Shown here: positions 7,286 through 20,300 of the stretch, one piece after another
Layout of the letters: each line of letters opens with the position of its first letter
Position numbering within the stretch: position 1 is the stretch's first letter
Assembly (NCBI GenBank): GCA_028285105.1
Contig: JANQQE010000030.1
Span: 1 to 64,000, forward strand
DNA: 64,000 nucleotides
Source: Alphaproteobacteria bacterium
GTDB lineage: Bacteria; Planctomycetota; Phycisphaerae; UBA1845
Reading direction: 5' to 3'
Translations under genes and position numbers: made by a program
The notes under the pieces: model-generated
Databases searched by the model: none
The model's input: the letters and a program-made list of their open reading frames with translations, nothing else
Told to the model about the DNA's origin: nothing

Positions 7286-10200
7286 CTACTGACCATCCGA
7301 CACCAATGATACGCCAAAATCGACCATTTCGTAAATGGTGATTCCGTCCACACTCAACCAACCATTGGCCCGAACCGTGGGCGATGAACCTTGCCCGTCT
7401 CCAGCTTCGATCGCAATGATGTCGGCGATGACCTCAACGCGATGGTTGGCTGGTATGATTTGTCCACGATACGACCAAGTGTGCTTCGCGCCAACGATAT
7501 TCGGCGTGAAATGACAGTTGGATACAACGTCCGACCCGAATCGCTCGATGGCTACGATTTTCAACAATTGCAACATCGATTCAAGCCCGAGCGAACCGGG
7601 GCACACCGGATCCTGATAAAAGTGAGCCGCGAAGAACCACTCATCGGGATCGACATCCTTCGAGCCTTGTATCAAACCCAGACGTTTCGACCCGCCATCG
7701 GGAACGTAGAGATCGACCCGGTCGATCATCTGAAACGCCTTGCCTGGCAGCATCGCTCCTTTGGCGGGAATCGTCGCAGATTCGTTCGGCGTATGCGGGG
7801 CACAGGGTTCCACAGCAACTGAGATGGCCCGAGATTGTTCGGAATCTTCCGGTACGTGGATTTTGTTTTTGGGATCGGTGATACCGACTTGTCGAGCGAG
7901 GGCTTCCTTGGTGAAGAAACCGAACGCAGTATTGCCATCGTAGATAGTCTGCTCGCCCTGCCAGACTTGCATGTCGAACTTCTGGATGAGCATTCCGCCG
8001 GCTTTTGATACTTGGGTCATTCTGGCGCGAACGGTAAGCGTCCCCGCATCTGGGAAGACTTCGCAATATAGCGTTGCGTCACCGTCAAGATTACGGAACT
8101 TCAAATCCTGTTCGTTGGCCAACGCCGAGCCCTTGTATGCAGCCAACCATCCGCACGGCTGAAGCGCGATCTCGAGCAAGACGGCGAAGGGCATGCTGCG
8201 CTGGCGGTTCGCGCCGAAGTACCATGCATCTGTCGGCACGTCGTATTGGGTTTCAATCCAACCGTTCGAATTCAATTCCCATGGTTCGGCATGGACTTCC
8301 GTTACGCGGTCGAGGAACTGAAACGGTGGTCCTGGCAGGCGAGCGATGCGCCGCTGCTGGTCGAATATTTTGTAGCGATCGCCGAACGCCTCGGAAGGGT
8401 TGCCAACCGAAAATGCAAGAATGCGATCGTAGTCAAAGATGGCCGGCTTGGGATTCACAGACATTGCGATCTCACCGATGGGCGTCACCGCGATCTGCTT
8501 TTCATCGTTTGGTTCAATGGGGCCATGGGCAGCAGACCAAAGTTGCGTCAATTGTTGCTGCGTTGTCCCGGTTAACTTCAATGACATATCGATGAAGCGC
8601 ACAATCTTTTCGCCATCGCCATACATTAGGGCATCGGCAATCACATACGGTTCCGGACCGTATCCCATCTCCTTAATGTGCAATTCGTAGGTAACCACCT
8701 TGGTCGCCCGCGTCACGGGGCCGCGACACCTAAGCGCACTCGAAACACCGATCACCGGTTCATGGGCGATCGAGTCATGTTCCGCCACCCAGCCAATACG
8801 CATCAGGAAAATCCGCAGCGTCTGCACGCAGCAGTCGTACATCAGTGTGCCTGGCATCACCATGTCGTCCACAAAATGGCACGTCAGGAACCAGTCGTCG
8901 GGATGAATGTCGGCTTCTGCGCGGATGAGGCCCTTACCGAAACGACCGCCACCTGTATTCAATTCGGTGACGCGATGAACCAGACGCATCTTGCCCGAAG
9001 GCAATCGAATCGGATCGTTCACCGGTAGCCCAACAAACGCCTCGCCAAAACACGCGGCAAGATCGCCCGCCCGCAACGCATCGACTTGCTGCTCGTCGTA
9101 CGATTCAATGTCACGACATGGCACCAGTTCGTCGAGGCCGTCTAGCGGTACACCCGGTTTGTCGGCCAACTCCTCAGCCGTCTCGATGATACCGCCCGAT
9201 CCGCGAATCTCGGCTTCAGTAAAGAACCCCGCACATCCGCCGGACATGCTCAGAAGCGGCTTGCCGTTGATTGTGCCTTCAAAAGCGAAGAAGAACAGGT
9301 ACGTCTCGCCCTGTTGCACGAATCGGTCGATGCGGATGTCGTAGCGAATCACTTCACCCGGAACCGGCAGACCGCGATGAAACTTCACGGTTGCATCGAG
9401 CAGGCGATACGACCGCGTGCCTTTTACTGCGTGGTCGATGCCAAGGTATGAACAGAGGAACAGGTCGGCTTGTCCCGATTCGACGGTGATCGAAATCGGC
9501 ATCCGCCCGCCATCGAGATACCAATCCCCGGCATTCACATCCTTTTCGGTCACCACCCTGCCACCACCGAGCGATCGCTTGATGCCTTCAACTTGCAAGA
9601 TGCGATCGACGAGCATCAGCGGCTCATCGGGCAGGCGAACACGCACCGGATATTGATCGACCACTGCGAAATCCGGGCCGAGTACATTTGCGACTTGACC
9701 GATGGCAAACTCCATGCACTTGGCGCGATCGAACGCGACGGGCACTTCAGGAGTCATGACTTCAGTTGGCGGTGTCACAACGTTATCGCTGACTGCATCT
9801 GCGTTGCCAACACGTTCCGGAATCGCCACGCCGGACATCTGGCTCAACAATTCCTGCCGCGTGGTCAGCGCTTCGGCAAGATCGGTCATGGCCGTTTGCG
9901 AGAAACGCAGAAACGCATCGTGGGCGTCGGTCGTGGCTTTGTTCGTTGCCGCCATCGTGGCAATCAGTTGATTTTGCATCGAGTCCTCGACACTTGATGG
10001 TGAATCGTCTGCCACCTCGGTTGTTGCCAAAGCGGGCACGGTCGGTGCTGGCGGTGTTGATTTAATATGATCTGGGTTAATGGATTGACGACTTGCCGAT
10101 TCGAATGGCGTTGGCGTTGCGACCGTTGACTTGACGGGTCTCGGTGGATCATACTTCGGTCCGCCCGTCGCAATGGTTACAACCGGTCGGTCAGCAGACG

Positions 10201-13200
10201 TCGCCCGTTCTGCGCGCCTGCCATCCGACAGGAAAATGCCATCGAGATTTTCATTGACGCCATGCGCAATCAGTGCTGCAATCAGATGCATCAGTGGCGT
10301 TCGTTCGTCGTCGGCCTGCCCACTTGCAGAAGCTGCGAAATAGTCGCGCTTCCCCAGGATGCTGCGAACCATGCGCGTGCAGGTCGCCTGCGGACCAACT
10401 TCGACAAAGTATCGCACGCCATCTTCGTAGGCCTGCTCGATCAACTTCGCGAAATCGAATCCGTCGGTCGCCTGCGCAGTGATCGAATTGGCCGCCGCCT
10501 CGCGCGTTACCTCATATGCCTTTGCCCACGCCGCACTGTAAAACCGAATACCCTGCGGAACGGTCGTCTCCAGTTGATGCAACTCGCGGTATTGATCGAC
10601 GACATCCTGAACCACCGGGCAATGAACGGCTGACGCTCCGGATAGTTCGACGCCTTCGCAACCCAGCGCGGCGATCAGACGTTCAACCTGTTCACGTTGT
10701 CCACCGACCACGCATTCACCCGGCGCGTTTACAATGAGCAGATACGCTCTGTCGAAATCTGCAAGGGCTGCGCGCACGCGATCAGATGGTTGGTTCAATG
10801 CAAATACGGACCATGCCACGGATTCGCTTTTACTTAGCTTCCAATGACGCGATGCTGCACTGCACTTTCCTGCCAACTCGGTGGCGAACAGGGGCGACTT
10901 CGTCAGACGGTCGGCCATCGCATCGCGGTCGGGCCATACACCGAGTGCGATCAAGCTCGTCGTTTCGCCGAGGCTATACCCAATCGCCGCGTCTGGACGG
11001 ATGCCCGCATCTTGCAGAATCTCCGTCACCAGCGAACCGTACGACACCTGCGACATGATCGTCCGCCGCGTGTCTGACGAAAGTTCGGTGTACGCTTGCC
11101 GTTTCCAATTGCCCGCGTAATCAAGCCGGCGAGGCATCACCCATTGGGGCAAAAACTGATCGAATCGCCCATCGAGTCGCTGCGCAACGCCCGGCCAATC
11201 GAGAAGATGCTGCCTTCCCATGCCCACTTGATGCACACCGCTTCCGGGATAGACCAATGCAAGCTTACCGCCGTCGATTCGCTCGGGCACATAGTAAGCA
11301 CCCAGGTCACCATTGATCGCTTTGGTGGTTTCAGATTGAATTCGCGCTTTGGTAGAGGCGATCGATGCACGCAACGATTGAATATCGCCAGCGACGATGG
11401 CAACAACCTTATCGCCCGATCGATTTTTTTCCTGATTTTCGTGCCAAAATTTGCCCAAGCTGGAAATGTCGCCCGCACGATCTTCGATCATTCGATCCAA
11501 TTCGCTGAATCGATGGGACAGATCAGCGACTGTCGATCCATTCAAACAAAAAACGGTCGCCATCGCATCACATTGACGTCGATGATTGACCGATGTTGGG
11601 GAGGCATCTGCTTCTTCCAATACCACGTGAGCGCACTCGCCGTGAAACGAAATACCGCTGACGCATGCGCGGCGAGGGCCTTGCGATCGATTTCGCAACC
11701 AGGGCTGACATTGTTTTGCGACGAAGAAGTGCTTCGATTGAGTCAGCGCTTTGATCGGTTGACCGAATTCCGCAATGGGTGCGATCGATTGTTTGTGCAA
11801 ACTCAACGCAGCGCTGACTACCGATGCCAGTCCCGACGCAGCGTGGGAGAATCCAACCGTCGAGGCTGAGGACACGATCGCGCACTGTAATTCGCTGTCC
11901 GACAAATGCGAGGATAGCGCTTCCGCCTCGATCGCATCGAATCCAGGCCGCCCTGCTCCTGCGACTTCAATGACGCTTACGGAATTGGCATCGACGCGAG
12001 CATCTTGATATGCACGCTCAAGCGCCGATACATATGCGTACTTTGAAACCTGTCCCGGTGGGTTTCCACTGGCGAATCCGAAACCCTGCAATTCTGCGTA
12101 TCGACGAACGGCCGATGCATCGTCAGATCGCTTCAACACCATCGCCACCGCCCCATCGCTTGGCGACGTACCTTTCGATTGGGCGTCCATGGGCGTGACG
12201 TGTTGCTGCTCGACATAGATTCCGCGATCTCCTAAAACGCGCCGCACGTCGCACGACAGATCGACCGCACCGATCACAACGCCATCCAACTCACTGCGTT
12301 CGAGCATACGAGCGCCGAGTTCTAGTGCCCGCAATCCGGAGTTGTCGTCAGCCGACATCGTCAGGCTCGGTCCGCCAATTCCGAACTCACGGGCGATGCG
12401 ACTTGCGACCATGCCGCCAAGCGAACCCACTACGCGCCCGGACGTCAGTGGCGGACTGGCTTCGTTTTGCAGATCAGCGACCCACGCATCGAAATCATCA
12501 TCAGATAATTCCAAACCCAGCGTCGCCGCCCATCCACGGGCAAGTTCGGGAATCGCCCACCGCAAATGATAGTTCGACGCATTCGCATCGAGCGACATGC
12601 CAATGATGCAGCCGAATCGCGGGCCCAACGCACTTCGCGAAATGCCCGCATCGTCGAGCGCTTCGGCGACGACCTTGAGCATTAGCATCTGCTGCGGTAA
12701 CGACTCGCGAATCTCAGCCGGCGGAACTTTGAACTCGCCGATCGGCACGCTGACGTTGTCGATAAACGCACCGTTTACGCCATCAAGTTGATCCGACGAA
12801 TCGACGACGCCGCGCCAACGCTCGACAGTTCGATGGATCGTTGCATTCGCACCGGAGAAAATCGCTTGCTCGAATTCGTCGATCCCAGCGATCGATCCGA
12901 AGTATGCCGACATTCCCACGATGCTGGCTGATGATTTCACCGGCATCGCTGACGGCGCAGTCGAAGCCTTTCGCGTTTGAGCCCCGTTGAATTCTTCGAG
13001 CAGCAAATGAGCATTGATTCCACCGAAACCGAACGCACTGTTCGCTGCCCGTCTGGGCGTTTTGGAATCGCGCAGCTTCCATTCCGCAGGTTCGGAAATC
13101 ACGCGAAACGCACTCGATTCAATATTGAGTTTCGGCGAAGGGGTTTCAAAGTTTGCAGATGGCGGCAGCGTTTTCGCGTTCATCGCCAAGATCGTCTTGA

Positions 13201-14368
13201 GCAGTCCGGCGATGCCTGCACCGGTCAGCAAATGCCCGACGTTCGACTTGACCGAACCCAACACACACTGCCCCGGCGACCACTTGTCGTTGGACCAAAG
13301 TTCGCAAAGGCTTCCAAATTCGACCGCATCTCCCAACGGAGTGCCAGTGCCATGACACTCGACCACATCCACATCCGAAGGCGACCAGCCGCTCTGTTCA
13401 TACGCCTGACGCATCGCCCGAAGTTGCCCTTCGGAATCTGCCGCGAGCAAACTGCCTGCAACATCGTTCGACAGACCGACGCCGCGAATCACGCCGTATA
13501 CCCGGTCGCCATCGCGAACCGCATCATCAAGACGCTTGAGCAGCACCGCCCCCGCACCCTCACCGACCATCAGTCCATCGGCGGCAGCATCGAAAGGCCG
13601 ACATCGACCACTTCGCGAAAGGGCTCGAAGCTGCGTGAAACCGGTCTGCGTATAAAGGCAGTCGGGTCGATTCACCCCACCGGCTAACATTGCATCGGCG
13701 CGGCGAGCATGAAGTTCGTCGCACGCGAATTTGACCGCGTAGAGACTCGACGCACACGCCGCGTCCAAAGTGAAACTTCCGCCGCCCAAACCCAGCCCGG
13801 CACAAACGATTCCGGCAGGCAACCCGACCGCGCGGTGGTTGATCGGATGGGTTTCGCCTTCGATTTGCGACCCGCGCACGGTATCTTCGCCCAGCAAGCA
13901 TTTCTCAAACGAGCGTCCCAACGTCTCGCGCGTCAATGCCGATGTCGCATCCGTCGGAAGTGCAATCGCCGCCACCACCGCGCCGATGCGACGCGGATCA
14001 ATCGACGTGATATTGCAGTCTTGTAGCGCCGCCCGACTGGCATGAAGAATAAATTGAAACGTTGGATCAAGCTTGCTCAAGAGTTCGGAGGGGAGGCTGT
14101 ATCCGGTGGGGTCGAATGCGAAGTCATCGATGTAGCAACCGCGTGAATGAAACGGGCGGTCTTCTGTTAGTTCCGCCGAACAAATCCTCGCGGGTTCAGC
14201 CGCCCAGCGTTCACGCGAAACCTCGCGCGACGTATCGGTTCCGCTTAATATAAGCTCTAAGAATGCATCCAGCGTCGGGGCCTGCGGAAACAATCCGCCC
14301 AGACCCACGATGGCGATGGGCTGATCCTTGAACGCTGATTGTGCGGATGAAGCGGACATTTGCTGCAC
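7286..14368 (-). CDS. pfaC: PfaC-like PUFA/secondary lipid synthase (KS-CLF-AT-DH-DH)
   Basis: A 2360-residue iterative synthase subunit. Order of domains: ketosynthase (1-450; PIAIVGLGGLFPQ, active Cys in LDAACASS near 200); a second KS-like domain (about 490-900) in which the active-site Cys is replaced (LTMSADDNSG near 668), i.e. a chain-length factor; an acyltransferase (about 1030-1330; LVYPGSGVHQ and active Ser in GYSLGE near 1130); a linker; then four hot-dog modules in two pairs. In each pair the first lacks and the second has the FabA-type His (CHFVDDMVMPG near 1830, AAHFYQDPVCPG near 2245), so they form two dehydratase/isomerase units. The GTG at 14368 follows the pfaA stop directly; ATG at 14359 is an alternative start, and neither has a clear Shine-Dalgarno. 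The arrangement matches myxobacterial pfa3, minus a C-terminal acyltransferase. The product is inferred only. Confidence 0.9.
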   Translation of the reverse strand: MQQMSASSAQSAFKDQPIAIVGLGGLFPQAPTLDAFLELILSGTDTSREVSRERWAAEPARICSAELTEDRPFHSRGCYIDDFAFDPTGYSLPSELLSKLDPTFQFILHASRAALQDCNITSIDPRRIGAVVAAIALPTDATSALTRETLGRSFEKCLLGEDTVRGSQIEGETHPINHRAVGLPAGIVCAGLGLGGGSFTLDAACASSLYAVKFACDELHARRADAMLAGGVNRPDCLYTQTGFTQLRALSRSGRCRPFDAAADGLMVGEGAGAVLLKRLDDAVRDGDRVYGVIRGVGLSNDVAGSLLAADSEGQLRAMRQAYEQSGWSPSDVDVVECHGTGTPLGDAVEFGSLCELWSNDKWSPGQCVLGSVKSNVGHLLTGAGIAGLLKTILAMNAKTLPPSANFETPSPKLNIESSAFRVISEPAEWKLRDSKTPRRAANSAFGFGGINAHLLLEEFNGAQTRKASTAPSAMPVKSSASIVGMSAYFGSIAGIDEFEQAIFSGANATIHRTVERWRGVVDSSDQLDGVNGAFIDNVSVPIGEFKVPPAEIRESLPQQMLMLKVVAEALDDAGISRSALGPRFGCIIGMSLDANASNYHLRWAIPELARGWAATLGLELSDDDFDAWVADLQNEASPPLTSGRVVGSLGGMVASRIAREFGIGGPSLTMSADDNSGLRALELGARMLERSELDGVVIGAVDLSCDVRRVLGDRGIYVEQQHVTPMDAQSKGTSPSDGAVAMVLKRSDDASAVRRYAELQGFGFASGNPPGQVSKYAYVSALERAYQDARVDANSVSVIEVAGAGRPGFDAIEAEALSSHLSDSELQCAIVSSASTVGFSHAASGLASVVSAALSLHKQSIAPIAEFGQPIKALTQSKHFFVAKQCQPWLRNRSQGPRRACVSGISFHGECAHVVLEEADASPTSVNHRRQCDAMATVFCLNGSTVADLSHRFSELDRMIEDRAGDISSLGKFWHENQEKNRSGDKVVAIVAGDIQSLRASIASTKARIQSETTKAINGDLGAYYVPERIDGGKLALVYPGSGVHQVGMGRQHLLDWPGVAQRLDGRFDQFLPQWVMPRRLDYAGNWKRQAYTELSSDTRRTIMSQVSYGSLVTEILQDAGIRPDAAIGYSLGETTSLIALGVWPDRDAMADRLTKSPLFATELAGKCSAASRHWKLSKSESVAWSVFALNQPSDRVRAALADFDRAYLLIVNAPGECVVGGQREQVERLIAALGCEGVELSGASAVHCPVVQDVVDQYRELHQLETTVPQGIRFYSAAWAKAYEVTREAAANSITAQATDGFDFAKLIEQAYEDGVRYFVEVGPQATCTRMVRSILGKRDYFAASASGQADDERTPLMHLIAALIAHGVNENLDGIFLSDGRRAERATSADRPVVTIATGGPKYDPPRPVKSTVATPTPFESASRQSINPDHIKSTPPAPTVPALATTEVADDSPSSVEDSMQNQLIATMAATNKATTDAHDAFLRFSQTAMTDLAEALTTRQELLSQMSGVAIPERVGNADAVSDNVVTPPTEVMTPEVPVAFDRAKCMEFAIGQVANVLGPDFAVVDQYPVRVRLPDEPLMLVDRILQVEGIKRSLGGGRVVTEKDVNAGDWYLDGGRMPISITVESGQADLFLCSYLGIDHAVKGTRSYRLLDATVKFHRGLPVPGEVIRYDIRIDRFVQQGETYLFFFAFEGTINGKPLLSMSGGCAGFFTEAEIRGSGGIIETAEELADKPGVPLDGLDELVPCRDIESYDEQQVDALRAGDLAACFGEAFVGLPVNDPIRLPSGKMRLVHRVTELNTGGGRFGKGLIRAEADIHPDDWFLTCHFVDDMVMPGTLMYDCCVQTLRIFLMRIGWVAEHDSIAHEPVIGVSSALRCRGPVTRATKVVTYELHIKEMGYGPEPYVIADALMYGDGEKIVRFIDMSLKLTGTTQQQLTQLWSAAHGPIEPNDEKQIAVTPIGEIAMSVNPKPAIFDYDRILAFSVGNPSEAFGDRYKIFDQQRRIARLPGPPFQFLDRVTEVHAEPWELNSNGWIETQYDVPTDAWYFGANRQRSMPFAVLLEIALQPCGWLAAYKGSALANEQDLKFRNLDGDATLYCEVFPDAGTLTVRARMTQVSKAGGMLIQKFDMQVWQGEQTIYDGNTAFGFFTKEALARQVGITDPKNKIHVPEDSEQSRAISVAVEPCAPHTPNESATIPAKGAMLPGKAFQMIDRVDLYVPDGGSKRLGLIQGSKDVDPDEWFFAAHFYQDPVCPGSLGLESMLQLLKIVAIERFGSDVVSNCHFTPNIVGAKHTWSYRGQIIPANHRVEVIADIIAIEAGDGQGSSPTVRANGWLSVDGITIYEMVDFGVSLVSDGQ

Positions 14369-17300
14369 TTACGCCGATCGACTCGACACCTTTCCGAATG
14401 CGTCGGCCAACTGTGCGTTGGTCGTCCAGGTGCAGCCGTCAAGCTTGGCGATCAGTTTGCCGCTTTTGTCGCTCAGGTAGGCATCGGCAACGACGCGACT
14501 GGACGACGACTCGCGAACATGAAGCGCACACCGCACCGCCCCCTCGGGGAATCGATCTGCATATTGCTCGAAGTTGGCGACGTAACCCGGTAGCGATAGA
14601 TGCCCCGTCTTGGCGTGCTGCCAAACAATACCGAGTTGCAGAACACCATCGATCACCAGCGGATCGGTCAGCCACGTTCCACGAAGTGGCGAGTCGATCC
14701 AGGCGGCTGGTTTGGGTGCAGCCTTGATGCTCGCGACCATTCCGTCCGATCCGATTCCTTCGACCGTTTCGATCGCGTGGAAGTCCGCGTCGTGGAAGAG
14801 TACGTCGCTGTAAATGGACTGCGCCGTCCCCTTAAAACTTTCGGTTGTCAGACCGCTTGGTTCTTTGATCGAAGGTGCATCGTCGCGTTGATCTCCAAGT
14901 CGCGCGGTCGCCCTGGCATGCAGCACCGATTGCCCATTGGCTTGTCGACTTCGCAATTCGGTCGTCACAAGCAAGTTCGATTGATCGGACTCAGGACGAG
15001 ATACCATGACTTCGACATCGACCGCGTCGTCGCCAACGATCACACCTTTGAACACCCGAAGTTCGCTCAAACCTTTCAGCTTCAAGCCCGGATTGGTGTG
15101 CAGTGCGGCGTGTCCGAGCCACTCGACAATCATTGCCATGGGCAGGACGGCTTTCCCCGACAGTTGATGCGAAGCAAGGAACGGATGATCAGCCACGCTG
15201 ACGCTTCGTTCGAATGCGGTCATCGTTGCTTGACGTCCACCGCTCGCGCTGGCCGATTGATTCGACGGCGCTTGGGCTTGATCGAACCCGCCACCGATGA
15301 GCACTTCCGTCGCCGACGTATCATCGCAGCAAATTTCATCGACCAGACATTTTGCACCAGCTTGCAGCGGGATGAGGAACACACCTTCGCGTTCGAACTG
15401 CTTGCGAAGCGTTGGTGTTACCATGCCTCCGTCCCATGGCCCCCAGTTCATTGCGACGACTTTGCAATCATTCCGGCGACGCGATTCGACGGATGCGATC
15501 TTATTGAGGACTTCGTTGGCCATCGCGTAATCGACCTGACCTTGCCGGCCAAACCGACCGCTGACGGATGAAAACAGAACGATGACACGGGGATCGTCAC
15601 CGGCAGCATTTAGAAGTGCGTCGAACCCTTGCACCTTCGTATCGAACACGCGATCGAATGCGGTTGGATCTTTGTCGGCGATAAATGCGTCTTCAATCAC
15701 ACCTGCACCGTGGATCAAACCGCGAATGGGTCCGCGACTCTTGCGAACGTCGCTTATAACGCCCGCCACCTGATCGCGATCGCACACATTCACCGAGCGA
15801 TACTCAGCCGTTCCGCCTACGCTTTGAATGCGATCTAGCGTCGCGTTAATTTCGCGGTTGGCAGCATGACGTCGATACGCGGCTTCCAATTCGGAAGGAC
15901 TCGGTTTTTTTGAACTGGCGAATTCGTTTTGCAGCACCGCCCGTTTGAGTAGACCCTCATCGGTCAGACCTGCCGCCCATGCGGGTTCTGCGAAAGGTTC
16001 GCTCGAACGCCCCAAGAGTACAAAGTGTGCCTTCGACGCTTCAGCCAGTGCGATCGCCGTTTCACCGGTTACGCCGCGAGCCCCGCCGCTGACCACCACG
16101 ACATCGCCTTTTACGAGCGGCATCGGTTTGACGGCGACTTTTCGTTCTTCGAGGTCGAGTCCGAAGCGACCGTCGGAAGTCACGCCGACTTCGATCGGGC
16201 CTGGCGCACTCAATTCGCATATGATTCGCTCGGCGACATCCGCCCCCTGCCCCATCGATGCGTCCACATCCAGCGATCGACAATGAACGTCGGGCCATTC
16301 GATGGCGCACGTCTTCGCTAGGCCAGCCAGTCCACCTTGATTCGGATCGAATTGCGACTCGGTCAACCCGAATGAGCCGTCCATCCGCGAAACCGTCGCG
16401 AGAAGTGCCCCGCCTTCTTTGGCCGCCGCTTGAATGTCTGCGGCCAACTCTTTGGTCATGCGAAACGCATCTTTGACTTGTTCGGTGACGGACGTCATCA
16501 AACCTGACTCGTTGTACGATGCCGGACCGACCACGTGAATGACGCCACCGACCGGGGCACATGCTTCTCCGTCGACAGGGTCGGACGAACCGACCACGCG
16601 GGCAGCGATGCCTTGTGCGGTTAACTTCTCGGCGATCGATTTTGAAAGCGACGTGCCGTCATCGATGATCCACAATTCATAACCTGCCGCGATGCAGATC
16701 GGTTGCCCGACAGCTGGTTCGAGTACTCTGGCAACCAGGACCTGTCGCGCGACTTCCGCACTTTCGACGATCGATTCAGCGTTTGCGGTTGTGCTTTCGG
16801 TCGCGACCGGCGACGAGACGACAGTCGAACTTCCGCCATCCAGTTGGGCGATGATGTCACGAAGCGTTCGCATTGAACCAAGTTCGGACGAATCGACGCT
16901 CTTGAGCGAGGGCTCGCGTTCCTGCACGCCAGCCAGGATCTCGACCCGTTTGATCGAATCGATACCCAAGTCGGCTTCCAGGTCCATGTCCATGTCGAGC
17001 ATTTCAACCGGGTATCCGGTCAACTGACTGACGACATCGAGCAAGACGCTTTGGACTTCGCCGCTTGATTCGCCCGTTGCATGCGCGGGAGCATCTTCAG
17101 ATTGCACTGCATCCGACGCGGAAGCCTCAGCCCCGAATTGTTTGAGGATGTCTTCGAGCGTTCGGAGACTGCCAAGTTCGGATGAATCGATGGCTGCAAG
17201 TTCCGGTTGACGTTCCTGGACGGCTGCTAATATCTCGACGCGCTTGATCGAATCGATGCCCAGATCGGCTTCGAGGTCCATGGTGACGTCGAGCATCTCG

Positions 17301-20300
17301 ACCGGATATCCCGTCAGTTCTGCAACCACATCCAATAGCACACCACGAATCGGCGACGACGCGACGCTTTCGGTTGGCGCAGATTCTGCGGGCACTGCTT
17401 GAGTTGTCGAAGCCGGCGATGCATTCGAATCCGCAACGCCCATTTCCGAGAGAATATCTTGAAGCGTTCGAAGGCTACCCAGTTCGGATGAATCGATCGT
17501 CGAAAGATTGGGCATTCGTTCTTGAACCGAAGCAAGTATTTCAACACGCTTAATCGAATCGATGCCGAGGTCGGCTTCCAGGTCCATGCTGACATCGATC
17601 ATTTCGGTCGGGTATCCGGTGAGTTCGGATACGACTTCGAGAAGCGTCGTTGCCACTTGGTCGTTGGCACTGGATACCGCGCTCTTGGCTTCGACCTGCT
17701 CGGCAGGTTGTTTTTGTTCCACTTGTTTGTGTTCGGCAACAGCGCGCAACGATTCGGCGACCGGCTCTGCGACAGGTTTGACCTTGGTTGCAGTTGCTGG
17801 CGTTGGTGCGGTTGGCGCTTGGACCGGCGCTTGCACGGGTCGCGCAACGACTGGCGCTGGCATCGCCGGTGCTTGCTGCGCTGTTTGCGAAGCCATTCCA
17901 GCTGCCCCGCCCATCTGAGCGAACATCTGCTGCTGACTTTGGATGACTTTTTGGAAACTTCGCTGGGCCTCTTCCTGCCCTTCAAGGAATCGCTGGTGCG
18001 CGGTGGCGGTCTGCTGCTGAAGCGACTGCATCGCCCGAATGCCTTCTTCGACCACCTTGAACACATCCGAAAGGTGCTGCGAAGACGGCGCATTGGACTG
18101 TGATGCCGGCGTACTTGCGGGCACGTGTTCAGGCACGTGCGAGTGATTTTGTGGCATGGCTTTACTCTCAGTGTGAACTGGGCGACCGATTGAGACTTCG
18201 GTCGATGCAACTGGTTTCGTAGGCTGCACTGTTTCTCTTGGCGGCACCGGGTTTGAGTGCATAGGTTGCGTTTTCGATTTTGGCGCGGCCGGTGGCAATT
18301 CTTTGTATGGAGCGCGGTAGTTGATGCCATGAATCGGGATGGCCATCTTTGCTTTGCGCGTTTCCTGCGGCTCGTCTTCCCATCCTGACAACTCGACCGC
18401 ATGACCCTGCGCTGCCAACTGCCCGATTGCACACGCCAGATCGAACACGCCGTCCTTTCGTGAGCTCGAATCGTCCACTGCGATTGTCTTGTGATTTCGA
18501 TCACCCAGGATCGACTTGATCAACCCGCACAGCACACGCTTCGGGCCGACCTCCAAAAACGTCCGCACACCGCTGGCATACATCGCTTCGATCTGCTCTT
18601 CAAAACGAACCGTCGCATCCAGTTGGCCAGCAAGCACATCAAGCGCCGCTGTTTTCGCATCCGGATAAACACCGCCAGATCGATTCGCGTACACCTCGAT
18701 CGAACCATTGTGAAACTCAATGCCGTCAAGCACTTTGCGAAACTTGATCGCGGCATCTCGCATGAGCGGGCTATGAAACGCTGCCGCAACATCGATCTTG
18801 GAGACGCGCCATTCACGTTGACGACAGGCGTTTGCCGCTTTTTGGATGCCTTCTTTCGTTCCAGAAAGAACCACCTGCTTGGGACCATTGCAGTTGGCGA
18901 GGACGACATCGATTTTTTGATCTTCGATAAGCTCTGCAACCGCGCCAGCCGACGCATGGACTGCCAGCATCGTGCCGCGATCGCCATCGCCTTCTCGCAT
19001 GAGTTTGCCGCGCTGCCTTGCTAGCTGACACAACGTGTCATCGTTGATGCGACCTGCCGCCCGAAGCGCCGTTAGTTCACCGAAGCTATGCCCTGCCACC
19101 GTGTCCGCTCGAACGGCGAAGTTTTCGAGAATGCGGAGATACGCCAACTCCGCGGCTGCTAGTGCTGGCTGGGCGACATCGGTTTGACGAAGCGAGTCGT
19201 TGTCCGCATCGCGTTTGGCCGCGTCGAAACTTGGTGGCGGGCAAATGAACGAGCCGATCGGTTGGTCCATGCCATCGGGCTGAATCGCAAACGCATCGAG
19301 CGATTCCGGAAATACGCAGGCCATGTCGCTTGCCATCCCGATGTATTGGCTGCCCTGTCCCGGGAACACGAACGCAAGCTTGCCCGGTTTTGAACCAGAT
19401 GCGTAATACGCGGTGCTTCGATTCCATGAACTGGGACTGTCCGGCGACTGAAGTTTCGTCGTGACATCCGCAAGCAAATCTTTGGCCTTCGATAAGTCGT
19501 CGATCACGACAACCAACCGATGAACGTGTTTTGAATCGAACGCTCTGCGCGATTCGCTTGCTTCGCGAGCAAACTCTGCCGGCTTGACGCCTTGCGATAA
19601 TCGCGATCGCCAAGTTTCAACTTCCTTTTGCAATGTCGTCTTGACATTGGCGGATAGTGCCAGTATTTCGACCGAACCATCCCATGCCGGTTTGCGATCA
19701 GTCTGCGGATATTCTTCCAAGACCGCGTGAAAATTGCTGCCGCCGAACCCGAACGAACTGACTGCCGCACGCCTGAGTTGATTGTCTTTGGTCAACCACG
19801 GGCGCGTTTCGGTATTAATATAGAAGGGACTGTCACTGTCTGTCATTTTTGGATTGGGGGATTCGACTTTGATCGTCCCGGGCAAAACGCGGTTACGCAG
19901 CGCGATCACCGTCTTCACCAGACTCGCAGCGCCAGCCGCGGCTTTGGTATGACCGATCTGCGATTTGACCGAACCCACCGCACACCAGGGTGCGACATCT
20001 GCGTTCTGATTAATCGACTCTGAATAAACTGTCTTGAGCGCTTCAAACTCGGTCGCATCGCCGACCTTCGTACCGGTTCCGTGCGCTTCAACCAACCCAA
20101 CCTGCGATGGTTGAACGCGCGCACGTCTGTACGCATCACGAAGCGCCCGAGCCTGTCCCGATGCACGCGGAGCATAAATGCTTTGCGAACGACCATCGCT
20201 CGACGTTCCCACACCCTTCAGCACAGCATGAATCGTGTCGCCGTCGCGCTCGGCGTCGGCCAATCGCTTCATCACCAAGACGCCTGAACCTTCACCGATC

